The notes below the pieces were generated by a model that saw only the letters and a program-made list of their open reading frames with translations, ran no database searches and was not told where the DNA came from. A DNA stretch of 64,000 bases from positions 1 through 64,000 of the forward strand of contig OZ025837.1 of assembly GCA_964019425.1 (NCBI GenBank), given 5' to 3'. The translations under genes and the position numbers were made by a program. Of this stretch, positions 50,900 to 61,404 are shown piece after piece. Every line of letters begins with the position of its first letter. The first letter of the stretch is position 1. The stretch is from Flectonema sp. DT1601 (lineage: Eukaryota > Euglenozoa > Diplonemea > Diplonemida > Diplonemidae).

Positions 50900-52320
50900 A
50901 CTACTAATAGTTTCCTGTGATGTACCCGACCTGAGTAGTGAGAATTACAGGGTAAAATTGACTACTTCGGATAGCCACAATGTTGGCCCCAGCATTCCGA
51001 AGAGAGAGGAATGATCCTCACTCGTCATTGCTTGGAGCTTCTGGTTCTGTTTTTTTTTTTTTCAGTTTTTTTTTTAATATTATTTTACTTTTGTCTGCTT
51101 CAAGAGTACTAAAACAGTAGAATTCCCAGAAGCGGCAGTTCGAAAAGAGTTGCAGTTGTCATTTCGCATAAGAAATGTCGTCATTGAAAAAAAAAAAAAA
51201 ATGAAATAAAACGGTTATCTAGGTGCGTCTTTTTGTTTGGGACTGTAAACCAATAATAACAACTAACAGCAGCAAGTTCGAGTCCGGCTGGATGATATTT
51301 TTTTGTTGGAAAAAAATTCTCAATCAAAGTTTTCTCTTCGCTAAGTCAGGTTGTATATCACACCAATTAAACAGAAATATCACAAAGAATGAAATATTTT
51401 AAAAGGGAACGTCAATAACACCAACGGACAATTCGCTGGACCACACTCGTACAACAACAATTCAAGAGGGGGGAAAAGAGGGGTAAAAAAAACAACGAAG
51501 GAACGGTATTCCCTTCAAGGTTCTTAAAATTAAGTATTACTACTAAAATACTTATTAAAATAAGAGGCATTCAAGGCTCGGGAAAATCTATAAAAAAAAA
51601 AAAATATAAAAAAAAAAAACGGAAAACAGTTCGATCGCGCGACAGTTCTCGTAATGCCTACAAAACAACAAGGAAAAGAGGCTCCCGGACACAAAACAAA
51701 CGGGGCTCCAAGAGAGACAAAACAAGTGGGAACAGCGGCAGCTAACAATCGATGCAAAAAGAATTTAAAAAAAAAAAAAAAAAAAAAAAACCTCCCTTAA
51801 AGAAATACGCACAAAATTGATAATAATAATAGTGCTGCTAAGAAGACTATAGCACCTGAAAGACGATACGTAATAATGCTTTTCAACGAAATATGGAGGG
51901 AAAGAAGGGCAGATAACTCCCTACCTGATAAGGATATCGATATTCACTTCACACGCTACTGGCCGTCAGGTAGTCGGCCGTCCAAAACAATAATAATAAA
52001 AGTGATAAAGACTCCTCATGACATCAAGAAAGTGAGTAATATAAGAAACTTAAAAAAAATAAATTTAAAAAAAAAAAAAAAAAGGAAATCTGCCAGAAAA
52101 AACCAGACGGAATTTTTTCACAGAGATCGTCTCAGTATCAGAAACGTGAAACGACTTTCTGGCTGCCGCAACCCATTATTTCATGTCACACAAAAATTTC
52201 TTATTTATTACTGAGTTGAGAGAGATTGTTTACAACGAAAATCAAACAAACGATTCTCCACTCTATTGTTAGTCCATCCGAAACTAAAACAAAAACTGGG
52301 TCAGCAAATAAGTAAAATCT
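50900..52320. other. Intergenic region, no gene supported
   Basis: AT-rich, with A and T runs. A box B-like GTTCGAGTCCGGCTGG followed by TTTTTTT at about 51293-51320 may be a SINE or tRNA remnant. Short frames on both strands at 51530-51757 and 51876-52214 overlap homopolymers and are not convincing. Confidence 0.5.
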
Positions 52321-52332
52321 ATAAAGCATTGA

Positions 52333-53979
52333 CTACAACTTAGCCTTGGTACCTGTGTAGGCATCATCGTGGACTTCTTTGATGGCACGACCGGATGGGT
52401 CGGTGGTGTTGGACCACTTTGGAACCCAACACTCAACAGTATGAGGCATTGATGCGTGGTGAAATAACTCATCGAATACTTGTCTGTAGTAGAATGCTTC
52501 TTTAGTAGTTGGAGTGTTGACGGGGTATAACTTACCAGCCTGAGTAAACATTTCATCCGTGACTTGCATTGTTGCGTAATCTCTAATACCATCAATCCAG
52601 GAGTATCCAACACCATCACTGAATTGTTCTTTTTGTCTCCAAAGAACTGACTTTGGAAGGTACGGCATGTCCGCATCATCAAAGGCTTGTCTCAGAATTG
52701 CCTTCTCAATTTTATTATCCTTTCTGCTAGGTTGTTTATCCTTTGGGTCAATTTCCATCACGTGGTTCATAAACTCCTCGTCAAGGAATGGAACTCTAAC
52801 TTCAAGTCCCCAAGCCATAGTCGACTTGTTGGCTCTCAAGTTATCAAACAAGTGAAGTCTCTTTACTCTTCGGCAGCATTCTCTGTGGAATTCATCACTT
52901 GAAGGAGCGTTGTGGAAGTAAAGATATCCTCCGAATAGTTCATCAGCTCCCTCACCAGAGAGAACCATCTTCACACCAAGTGATTTAATCTTACGAGCTA
53001 AGAAGTACATCGGAGTAGAAGCTCTGATAGTAGTGACGTCGTATGTTTCCAGTTTGTAGATCACATCACGAAGAGCATCAAGACCATCTTGAACAGTGAA
53101 GGTGAGAGAATGATGCTTTGTACCGATGGCATCTGCGACCTTCTGTGCCGCCACAATGTCAGGGGAACCTGGCAGTCCGATGCAGAATGAATGTAAAGTT
53201 GGGAATTGAAACTGGTCTCCCTTCTTCTTGATTGCTCTTGAAGCCACTGATGCAACCAAACTGCTGTCCAGACCTCCCGAAAGAAGAACACCAAATGGAA
53301 CGTCAGCCATCATTCTCTTCTCAACAGACTTTGTGAACAGATCTCTAATAGTAGCGAGTTCAACCTTCTTTGAAGGAATGCCTTCCTCCCACCAACTTGG
53401 TGAGTAGTATCTCTGAACACCACCTTCAGACGTGTATTTACAACCTGGCTTGAACCATTCAATGGTAGCACAGTCATTCTGAAGAGCCTTTGCTTCAGAA
53501 GCGAACCAAGTACTTCCATCAGCGTGTTTACCAAAGTACATTGAACAGATACCAATTGGGTCTCTGGCTGCGAGAACTGACTGCTTCTCAACGTCGTAAA
53601 GAACGAATGCGAACATTCCGTCGAGGAATTCAACACAACGAGATCCGTACTCGAGGTAGAGTGGGATAATAACTTCACAATCAGACTCTGTCTTGAATGG
53701 ATAAGATTTGTATTTCTGTCTGAACTTCTCGTGGTTGTAGATCTCTCCGTTGACACAAAGAGCAATCTTTCCATCAGCAGACAGAAGAGGTTGTTCTCCT
53801 GAGGCTGGGTCAACAATTGCAAGTCTCTCATGACCTAAAGCAGTCTTACCATCAGGAGAGACCCAAACACCACTCCAGTCAGGTCCTCTGTGTCTTAGTA
53901 GTCTTGAGTTGAATAAACATCTCTGTCTAACCTGCTGAGGTGTACTCTTGCTGTGAATGATTGCAAAAATACCGCACAT
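52333..53979 (-). CDS. asnB: Asparagine synthetase, glutamine-hydrolysing
   Basis: The protein has 548 residues and converts aspartate plus glutamine and ATP to asparagine. It starts MCGIFAIIH, with Cys2 as the glutaminase nucleophile. RHRGPDWSGVW, LGHERLAIVDP and VNGEIYNH complete the amidotransferase domain (about 1-190). The synthetase domain carries the ATP pyrophosphatase loop LLSGGLDSSLVAS and the downstream MVLSGEGADELFGGYLYF, LRANKSTMAWGLEVRVPFLD. Length equals the family norm. A TTTTCTTCTAATTCAG acceptor precedes the start by about 18 bases. Confidence 0.95.
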   Translation of the reverse strand: MCGIFAIIHSKSTPQQVRQRCLFNSRLLRHRGPDWSGVWVSPDGKTALGHERLAIVDPASGEQPLLSADGKIALCVNGEIYNHEKFRQKYKSYPFKTESDCEVIIPLYLEYGSRCVEFLDGMFAFVLYDVEKQSVLAARDPIGICSMYFGKHADGSTWFASEAKALQNDCATIEWFKPGCKYTSEGGVQRYYSPSWWEEGIPSKKVELATIRDLFTKSVEKRMMADVPFGVLLSGGLDSSLVASVASRAIKKKGDQFQFPTLHSFCIGLPGSPDIVAAQKVADAIGTKHHSLTFTVQDGLDALRDVIYKLETYDVTTIRASTPMYFLARKIKSLGVKMVLSGEGADELFGGYLYFHNAPSSDEFHRECCRRVKRLHLFDNLRANKSTMAWGLEVRVPFLDEEFMNHVMEIDPKDKQPSRKDNKIEKAILRQAFDDADMPYLPKSVLWRQKEQFSDGVGYSWIDGIRDYATMQVTDEMFTQAGKLYPVNTPTTKEAFYYRQVFDELFHHASMPHTVECWVPKWSNTTDPSGRAIKEVHDDAYTGTKAKL

Positions 53980-54269
53980 CGTGTGGAAGGGAAATACTGA
54001 ATTAGAAGAAAACTGTTTTTTAATATTATCATGAAAACTAATACTTTCCTAAGGAAGGAAAAAACATACGAACCCGTCAACTGGCTGAGGAGGGGAAAAA
54101 ATACAATTTAATTAACTCTTTGAGGAAAAAAAAAAAAATCAAAAAAAAAAAAAAAAAAAAAAAAATCGTAAGAAATAGTTCAATAGTGTTTAAAAAAAAC
54201 AAACATTTCGTTGTTTTTCCGTTTTTTTTTTAAATTTTTCATTTATTTTCTTTTTAAATCGGACACACA

Positions 54270-54559
54270 CTAGTGATTTACTCCCTGACCAATGTCAATA
54301 CCAACGCTGGTTGACTGTAAGTCTGAAGAGAGATCTGGTCCGTTCATTGGGGTTCTCGTCCACAACTTAGGAAGCTCCATCATGTGGCCGTGATATGTTA
54401 CCTGATTAGAGAGTTACTTACTACGTCAAAGAGATAACACCACAATAAACATACCGGAGGAATACTAAATAATATCGGACCAGGAGAACCGTGTTGATCA
54501 AAGCTTGGTGATGGCAATGCAGTTCCAGCCTTTGGAGCGGGCTTTCCTCTAATAATCAT
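54270..54559 (-). CDS. 78-residue protein encoded by two exons, unknown
   Basis: Exon 1 is 54559-54455 (35 codons, starting MIIRGKPAPKAGTALP and ending SIPP). The intron is 54454-54402, 53 nt, with GTATGT donor and CTCTCTAATCAG acceptor. Exon 2 is 54401-54270, continuing VTYHGHMMELPKLWTRTP and ending GIDIGQGVNH and TAG. The join keeps phase zero and the splice sites are strong. An upstream ATTTATAACAG about 70 bases before the ATG could be the leader acceptor. The product is Pro/Gly-rich, has no signal peptide or membrane segment, and belongs to no family I know. It is too short and split to be found by simple ORF scanning. Confidence 0.75.
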
Positions 54560-54973
54560 TTAATGGAATGTCGTTGCGATATATCGAAAAAGGGGGGGGG
54601 GACGGTGTAAATGGTTAAAGTCCTGTTATAAATAAAAAATAAGAAGTTAACTCACAAAACACGACCTATTTTTTCTCAAAAAAAAAAAAAAAAAAAAAGA
54701 TTTAACTTTCGTAAAAGCCAATCAAATAATAAAGATTCTCACCACAGGGATACTAACTGACTGTGTGGCACGACAAGGCGTTCATAACGACGTTGCTTAA
54801 CGTTATAACAATTAACGAGTTACTTCATCACTAATCATGTCACAGTCAACTACTCCCACTTTGGATTGTATTTCATATCAAAAACGCATTTTAACTGCGC
54901 CACAGTCAGCGTGACTGTCGATGCTGCGAAGCAACAAAAACTGTTATTAGTTTTTATTTTAATTTCTTTTATG

Positions 54974-56440
54974 TTATTCTCTTTTTTTCAATAACAAAAA
55001 TAATATTTTACCAATCACATACCTACTAACAGTAAACATCATAGTCCAGAGGTCAGGAAGGGATTGTGGTGGTTCAAAGACTGCGTGAACTATGTGACAA
55101 AACCCAACAACAGCAACGATAACTCTCCAGAGAACCAGCCATCTCCCTGACTGACATGTCAATTCACAAGCAGTAGCAGTTGCCAACATCAGAGACGTGT
55201 ATAAGACTTGTAGATTATCTTTTACTACGAGTGGGTACATTGAAAACAGAGATACGAATGTTAAAACAATAACAACTTTAGCAGCCTCCTGACGACTTTC
55301 TTTAGGCATCGAAATAGGAATGAGAGCAGCTACTACAATTGGAAATAATATACTTTTCTCATGAACATGAAAAGAGAAAAGAAAGAATGAACAGGCTGAT
55401 GCAACCACTGATGCGACAAAGGTTCCAGAACCATAACAAGAACGGAGATTACAACAACAGGCAGGAAGGAGAGAAGCGAGGGTACAGCTGGTGGCTATTT
55501 TAAGCATGACTGAAAGGTCGAATATACGATTGAATTTAACAGCCAACGACACAGAACACCAAAAGTTTGCTACTTTATCTTCAAACAACCCTCTCGAGAA
55601 TGGAAACATTCTGTGGACGACCTGACCAACGTCATCAGTTTCAGGAAGTGATTGAAGCCAAGGATAGAATATAACCCCGACAGTACTCACTACAACAATT
55701 CCCGTCAGAATCACGTTTGATATCCCAACAAAGAATCCATCTCTCATACAAAGAGAGAGAATACCAAAGAAGAATGCCGGAGCATAATACAGAGCAATTT
55801 GTTTAAACAAAAACGATGCCGTGAAGAATACACTTCCCAACAAGTATCGATGTCTTGCAACAGCTCCAATAGCGAACATAGCCAACCCAATGCTAACGGA
55901 GTTATACTGAAAGTGACCATGATCAATTAGTAGTAAACAAGGATGAAGCCACAGCAGTGTTAAGGCATCAACGAAAACTGCTGTGTGTTTGTATGAGAAA
56001 GCTACACCAGAGACAGCGTAGTATGTCCCAGGAAGGTATATAAATAAGTCAGAAATCAGAACAGTCAATTTCATAAAAACCTTTGAATTGTAAGTTTCGA
56101 TACCTCTGCTGGTAAATAGTTCAAACGCATCAGGAACGCACATCTTTCCAATCCAACCACAAATATAACTATGATACGCAGTAAGAGGAGGGTAGTCGAG
56201 ACCCCAATATTGCAAATCGTTATCTGAGGTAGTTTTATACCAATCTAGAATCGGAATGTTGTTTGTAATTTCCATCCAATGTCGTTGAGCTTCATAGTCT
56301 CCAAACATGGGTGGTTTCCCTTGACCAGAATGCGGCATCATTATCATCATACATCTGACTACAACAGCAGCGCAAAGTAGTATTAAAATTATCCAATTTC
56401 TGTTCTTCTCCATAGCACCAAGATCTCCTCCGCTATTCAT
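54974..56440 (-). CDS. ALG6: Dolichyl-P-Glc:Man9GlcNAc2-PP-dolichol glucosyltransferase (ALG6)
   Basis: The protein has 488 residues with about eleven membrane segments. It adds the first glucose to the lipid-linked oligosaccharide in the ER lumen. Family motifs: FGDYEAQRHWMEIT in the first luminal loop (the catalytic Asp region), WGLDYPPLTAYHSYI, HGHFQYNSVSIGL and RMFPFSRGLFEDKVANFW. GDYEAQRHWMEIT separates ALG6 from ALG8. A GTATGT donor at 55022-55017 and a GCTTCGCAG acceptor at 54925-54924 could splice out 99 nt, including a CTAAT branch-like site, and replace the last residues with SIDSHADCGAVKMRF. A CTTTTTTTCAG acceptor precedes the gene. Trypanosomatids lack this enzyme. Confidence 0.9.
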   Translation of the reverse strand: MNSGGDLGAMEKNRNWIILILLCAAVVVRCMMIMMPHSGQGKPPMFGDYEAQRHWMEITNNIPILDWYKTTSDNDLQYWGLDYPPLTAYHSYICGWIGKMCVPDAFELFTSRGIETYNSKVFMKLTVLISDLFIYLPGTYYAVSGVAFSYKHTAVFVDALTLLWLHPCLLLIDHGHFQYNSVSIGLAMFAIGAVARHRYLLGSVFFTASFLFKQIALYYAPAFFFGILSLCMRDGFFVGISNVILTGIVVVSTVGVIFYPWLQSLPETDDVGQVVHRMFPFSRGLFEDKVANFWCSVSLAVKFNRIFDLSVMLKIATSCTLASLLPACCCNLRSCYGSGTFVASVVASACSFFLFSFHVHEKSILFPIVVAALIPISMPKESRQEAAKVVIVLTFVSLFSMYPLVVKDNLQVLYTSLMLATATACELTCQSGRWLVLWRVIVAVVGFCHIVHAVFEPPQSLPDLWTMMFTVSRYVIGKILFLLLKKRE

Positions 56441-56884
56441 TTTTTTTTTTTTATTTTTTTTTTTTATCGCTGAAAAAAAGGATGGGAAGTAGATCGCATG
56501 AATTATGAAAATTTTAAAAAAAAAAATACTGAAAGCGTATGCGACACACTCCGATCCCTCTGTTTTGTTTTATCACAATATAGGGACCGGAGGTACTTTA
56601 GTGAAATTATATTATTATTATTATTATTGTGTTTAATATTTTTTTTTTTACGATTTTCGTTTTTTTTGTTGGATAGTTTGCTTTTTTAAAATAATCTAAA
56701 AAGGAGTTCTATTTGCCTCGGTGTACTTCCCTCCGACAAAATAAAATAAAAATAAAAATAAAAAAAAGAACGAAAAGGAAAACGGATTTGACCAACAAGT
56801 TGTTATTTGATTGGTCGAGAAGTTGATAATTAAATTTATATATATTTTTCGGATGCGTGTGTGTGTGTGTTTTAAAATCTATAT

Positions 56885-59245
56885 CTAATCACCTACGAAG
56901 GTGAAAACAATAAAAACCGCGTCTTCACAGCAAGAGCGAATCTCACTATCACAGGAAACAGCTCTGTTGGTGTGTTGTGTGGTGTTGTTTTGTTGTAACC
57001 AGGTTTGTTGAATTAAATTACTGAAAGCATACCTTCCACTAACTTCAGATAGTTTCCAACCTTTAAATCTCTGCATCAGTGAAGCAGGGGAATCTTTTGC
57101 AATCCCAGCCAGTGTCGTATTACACCATGTCATACCAGTTCTTGCTGAACTCTTCTTTTCTAATAACGCTGAGTTAACCAACTCTCCTGGTGGGACGCTG
57201 TTAATTAGTTTTTGAATTAGTTGTTTCATTTTACCAGCTGGTCCAGAGTCTGAGAGGTCTTGATGAGCTCTTTTTGCGAGTACAGCAGCCTCAACAGACT
57301 CACCTCTTTCGTATAATATTAAAGACAAGTTACAAAGACTTGCGGTAGTCACGCTGTTATTATTTCCATAGTGAGCAGATAATCCTTGAATTGATTTCCG
57401 AGCATGTGGTTCTGCAGCGATGAAGTTACCAGATTTCTCATACAAAACAGAAAGGTTATGAAGTTCTAACAAAGAATACGCACTCTCCTGTTCGGAGATA
57501 TTTCCAGCACCTTCAGTGTCCTTGTGTGGTTGTGTTTGTTTTGATGGTGTGAAGAGTTTTATTGCTTCAGAGTGTTGTCCGTCATCGTGTAGAGCAGCAG
57601 CCAGGGTGCATTTAACACCAAGAAGGATTTCTTGAACCTCATCAATGTCAGAAATAGAGTCTCTGTTATCATTAATAACGTCACTTAGTATTTGATAAGC
57701 ACTTCTCGCATGTGGAATAGCTTCCTCAACTCTTTCTTCATTCGATAGGACTATCGACAATCTCCAAAGTGCTGCAACAACTTCAACAGAAGTACTTCCG
57801 TATTCTGTTTCAGCATTTCGTACTTCTTGCATCTGTGCGCCAATGGCACTGAGTTGCTCTCGACGAAGTTTTTGTTTTCGAGAATCCAGAGATGGTTTGG
57901 TTCCTGGTTTTCTTTTTTTAGCAGTGGACTTCTTACCTGCTGCTTTAGGCTTCTGCTCAACAGATTTCCTAAAAGAGTTTGCGTGTTCAACAATTGTTGG
58001 AGGTGGTGGTGGAGGATTACATGGATGAAGCCATCTGAAGTCTGTAAACACTCTCCCAGTTCTACAGACAGGTTTCCTACTCAAACTGTCCCTTCTTCGT
58101 AAGCTGGTTCTCCTTTCATTAGCTACTTCACTATAAGGTCGTAACTTACTAATATGGATTACCATATCATTGTAGGGTGCTGGGAATGTCACCGGAACAT
58201 AGCTGTCTCTGTTTGCCGGAGCTGTCACAGTTCCTAAAATGTTATTAATTTCTGGAGCTGTTTTAGATAGTCGGCAGGTGACTATTTGTGTACCGACTGG
58301 TAGTATTTGTTGATTTGAATTAAACGGAGACGGTGAACGAGATCTCGGAGTGGTACTACTACCACGAGAGACTTCTTCAACAGATCTTCGGGATAGTCTG
58401 ACGGATTGTTTTGATTGTTTTAAAGTACTTCGAGTTGTTGATGTACTTCTCCCTCGCGGACTTGCTCGTTGCTGAGACTGCTGTCTACTAATAGAGCTGC
58501 CTGACCTCCGTTGTGGTAATGGAGGAGATCTGGCTGAAGACGCTGCGTCTTGACTTCTCCCTCTGAATGAGCGTCCGGTACTTTGACTTCTTCCTCTGAA
58601 TGAGTGCCCACTTTGACTTCTCCCTCTGAATGAGTGCCCACTTTGACTTCTTCCTCCGATTGATTGCCCGCTTTGACTTCTTCCTCTGGAGCTACCTCGT
58701 ACTTCTGCAGCTCTTGCTGCAGCACGTGCTCTGGCAACAGCTGGTGACTGCCATAGTTTTGTATCATTTCTTTGCCGCTGCTTTTCCTTTTCAACTTTCA
58801 TACGAGGACTAATAGGCTTCCCCTGCGGAGTTCTAATTTTAGGCTGCCGATAAATCATCGACTCTGATATCGATCTCCCACTCCTGGAGCTACTTCTACT
58901 GGCTGAAGATGCTTCAGATGCTGATCGGCGTCGAGTGTTGCGATGGCTTTTGATTTCCGCGTCTTGTTGTCGCCATGCAACTGATGGCTGAGAATGAGGT
59001 CCACTTAAAGGCCATTGCTGTAATACCTCATCTTGTAGCATCTCTGATGCAGGGTAGACAGCATTCGCAAGGTCTGCTCGTTCTCGTGGAGTCGCTGATT
59101 TGATAACGGAAAATGGAACTCCTCGTCCTCTCAAAGTTCTTTTGAACGCTCCGAATGTATTGCCGTCTGATGCTCTCGCTGCGGCATCGACTTCCGACAG
59201 AAGGAAAGACGATAGATCCCCACCCATGCCATACGTGCTATTCAT
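56885..59245 (-). CDS. TPR-repeat protein with Ser/Arg-rich repeats
   Basis: The protein has 786 residues, starting MNSTYGMGGDLSSFLLSE, the first true ATG after a TTTCATTTTAG acceptor. Residues about 100-330 are Ser/Arg-rich. They contain tandem copies of a unit near GRSQSGHSFR (about six, from residue 190) and look disordered. A short globular part follows (TQIVTCRLSKTAPEINNI). The C-terminal half has TPR-like helix pairs of the kinesin light chain/NPHP3 kind (LLELHNLSVLYEKSGNFIAA, SLCNLSLILYERGESVEAA). The TPRs suggest a scaffold for protein partners; the basic repeats suggest binding to RNA, tubulin or an SR-type kinase. The specific role is unknown. Confidence 0.8.
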   Translation of the reverse strand: MNSTYGMGGDLSSFLLSEVDAAARASDGNTFGAFKRTLRGRGVPFSVIKSATPRERADLANAVYPASEMLQDEVLQQWPLSGPHSQPSVAWRQQDAEIKSHRNTRRRSASEASSASRSSSRSGRSISESMIYRQPKIRTPQGKPISPRMKVEKEKQRQRNDTKLWQSPAVARARAAARAAEVRGSSRGRSQSGQSIGGRSQSGHSFRGRSQSGHSFRGRSQSTGRSFRGRSQDAASSARSPPLPQRRSGSSISRQQSQQRASPRGRSTSTTRSTLKQSKQSVRLSRRSVEEVSRGSSTTPRSRSPSPFNSNQQILPVGTQIVTCRLSKTAPEINNILGTVTAPANRDSYVPVTFPAPYNDMVIHISKLRPYSEVANERRTSLRRRDSLSRKPVCRTGRVFTDFRWLHPCNPPPPPPTIVEHANSFRKSVEQKPKAAGKKSTAKKRKPGTKPSLDSRKQKLRREQLSAIGAQMQEVRNAETEYGSTSVEVVAALWRLSIVLSNEERVEEAIPHARSAYQILSDVINDNRDSISDIDEVQEILLGVKCTLAAALHDDGQHSEAIKLFTPSKQTQPHKDTEGAGNISEQESAYSLLELHNLSVLYEKSGNFIAAEPHARKSIQGLSAHYGNNNSVTTASLCNLSLILYERGESVEAAVLAKRAHQDLSDSGPAGKMKQLIQKLINSVPPGELVNSALLEKKSSARTGMTWCNTTLAGIAKDSPASLMQRFKGWKLSEVSGRYAFSNLIQQTWLQQNNTTQHTNRAVSCDSEIRSCCEDAVFIVFTFVGD

Positions 59246-59629
59246 TGGGTGGGTCAAACCACCGCCGGGTGGGTCCTAAAATGAAATATTTTAATGAGCG
59301 CAACACTTAAGAACCGATTCACTACTAACAAACAATTGACTGCTATGTTTTTATCTTTTCGGAAATTTCCAGTTTTAAAGTATGTCTCATATATCAAAGA
59401 AGAAGCCACAATACAAAACGTGTTGTTATGTATAATCATAACAAGAAAGGGGAGTAAACATTCTTTTTTAAAAAGCAAAAGAAAACTTTCAACTCAACTT
59501 TTACAAATTCCCACATGAACGTGGAAAAGGCTGAGTGAATACGGCAGCTGGTTACAAGCGAGGGTCGCAAATACAAACAGATTGGAGGGAAGTTTTCATC
59601 ATTTTTCTATCTTCTTATTTAACCCCAGA

Positions 59630-59974
59630 CTAGTAGAGAACTCTTCTTGGGCTTCCTACAAGAGCATCGTAGTAGTAGGTTGATGCGTAACCAGGACCTG
59701 TGTAGTAGGAATCAGCAGCAGCACGGGCACGCTGGATCGATGCCTCGGTGTTGAGTCTGGAGATCGTCAACTCGGTCTCAGCGCGAGCTCTTCTGATCGA
59801 CGCATCAGCTGCGGCGTTGGCGGCAGCGATCGAAGCGTTGGCCTGTGCGTTGGCAGCACGGGCTCTGTAGTCGACATCGTACACGTGAGTCAAGTAGTCA
59901 GCAGTACTGGTGTACGGGTAGATGTAAGTAGATGGCAGAGCGTAGGCAGATGGAAGGTATGAGTAGACCGACAT
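59630..59974 (-). CDS. Tyr-rich coiled-coil small protein, tandem copy 1
   Basis: The protein has 114 residues, starting MSVYSYLPSAYALPSTYIYP. The frame upstream is 5'UTR because a CTCTCCACAG acceptor lies inside it, about 43 bases before the ATG. The N-terminus is rich in Tyr, Pro and Ser. Residues about 38-92 are an Ala/Arg helix made of near-repeats (NASIAAANAAADASIRRARA, then TEASIQRARA) that should coil. The C-terminus returns to Tyr (YASTYYYDALVGSPRRVLY). There is no signal peptide, membrane segment or cysteine. This copy has Gly where others have Arg (TGPGYAST). No family is recognised; a filament or pellicle protein is a guess from composition. Confidence 0.85.
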   Translation of the reverse strand: MSVYSYLPSAYALPSTYIYPYTSTADYLTHVYDVDYRARAANAQANASIAAANAAADASIRRARAETELTISRLNTEASIQRARAAADSYYTGPGYASTYYYDALVGSPRRVLY

Positions 59975-60344
59975 TTTTGAGTTTTTTTTTGGGTAGAACA
60001 CGAAAGGTGGCTGTGGAGAGAATATGTTAACTAAAAACAACAATTACAACTCGTGAGTGAGGAACCACTACAAGTTATTACTCACTGAGGAACTACTCAC
60101 GACACACTTTTAGTTATCTCAATCAGATTTCCATATTTGTTACTTTCTCTGACGTGGAAGAAATGAAGAAGAACTCTCACAAGAAAGAAAGAACAGCTCT
60201 GAAACACAATAATACAACAATTCCCTCACAAGACGGAAACTAAGAATCTGAAGGGATACTTCAGAGGGAGAGTACAAACAATATTCGGCATAACAAGTGC
60301 CTCAAAACAACAGCTGTTGCTGTTCTTTAATTTAATTACTTTGT

Positions 60345-60689
60345 TTAGTAGAGAACTCTTCTTGGGCTTCCTACAAGAGCATCGTAGTAGTAGGTTGATG
60401 CGTAACGAGGACCTGTGTAGTAGGAATCAGCAGCAGCACGGGCACGCTGGATCGATGCCTCGGTGTTGAGTCTGGAGATCGTCAACTCGGTCTCAGCGCG
60501 AGCTCTTCTGATCGACGCATCAGCTGCGGCGTTGGCGGCAGCGATCGAAGCGTTGGCCTGTGCGTTGGCAGCACGGGCTCTGTAGTCGACATCGTACACG
60601 TGAGTCAAGTAGTCAGCAGTACTGGTGTACGGGTAGATGTAAGTAGATGGCAGAGCGTAGGCAGATGGAAGGTATGAGTAGACCGACAT
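60345..60689 (-). CDS. Tyr-rich coiled-coil small protein, tandem copy 2
   Basis: 114 residues, identical to copy 1 except for TGPRYAST. The whole 715-bp unit, including spacer, is almost identical to copy 1, so the duplication is recent or the copies are kept alike by gene conversion. Confidence 0.85.
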   Translation of the reverse strand: MSVYSYLPSAYALPSTYIYPYTSTADYLTHVYDVDYRARAANAQANASIAAANAAADASIRRARAETELTISRLNTEASIQRARAAADSYYTGPRYASTYYYDALVGSPRRVLY

Positions 60690-61059
60690 TTTTGAGTTTT
60701 TTTTTGGGTAGAACACGAAAGGTGGCTGTGGAGAGAATATGTTAACTAAAAACAACAATTACAACTCGTGAGTGAGGAACCACTACAAGTTATTACTCAC
60801 TGAGGAACTACTCACGACACACTTTTAGTTATCTCAATCAGATTTCCATATTTGTTACTTTCTCTGACGTGGAAGAAATGAAGAAGAACTCTCACAAGAA
60901 AGAAAGAACAGCTCTGAAACACAATAATACAACAATTCCCTCACAAGACGGAAACTAAGAATCTGAAGGGATACTTCAGAGGGAGAGTACAAACAATATT
61001 CGGCATAACAAGTGCCTCAAAACAACAGCTGTTGCTGTTCTTTAATTTAATTACTTTGT

Positions 61060-61404
61060 TTAGTAGAGAACTCTTCTTGGGCTTCCTACAAGAGCATCGT
61101 AGTAGTAGGTTGATGCGTAACGAGGACCTGTGTAGTAGGAATCAGCAGCAGCACGGGCACGCTGGATCGATGCCTCGGTGTTGAGTCTGGAGATCGTCAA
61201 CTCAGTCTCAGCGCGAGCTCTTCTGATCGACGCATCAGCTGCGGCGTTGGCGGCAGCGATCGAAGCGTTGGCCTGCGCGTTGGCAGCACGGGCTCTGTAG
61301 TCGACATCGTACACGTGAGTCAAGTAGTCAGCAGTACTGGTGTACGGGTAGATGTAAGTAGATGGCAGATCGTAGGCAGATGGAAGGTATGAGTAGACCG
61401 ACAT
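61060..61404 (-). CDS. Tyr-rich coiled-coil small protein, tandem copy 3
   Basis: 114 residues with SAYDLPS where copies 1, 2 and 4 have SAYALPS. Only a few silent changes otherwise. The following spacer has lost about 30 bases relative to copies 1 and 2, giving a 685-bp step to copy 4. Confidence 0.85.
   Translation of the reverse strand: MSVYSYLPSAYDLPSTYIYPYTSTADYLTHVYDVDYRARAANAQANASIAAANAAADASIRRARAETELTISRLNTEASIQRARAAADSYYTGPRYASTYYYDALVGSPRRVLY

Noticed and set aside
51530-52214. Genes on either strand between the thioesterase and asparagine synthetase
   Set aside because: Frames depend on A/T runs, lack an acceptor-like start, and the two strands give equally weak readings.
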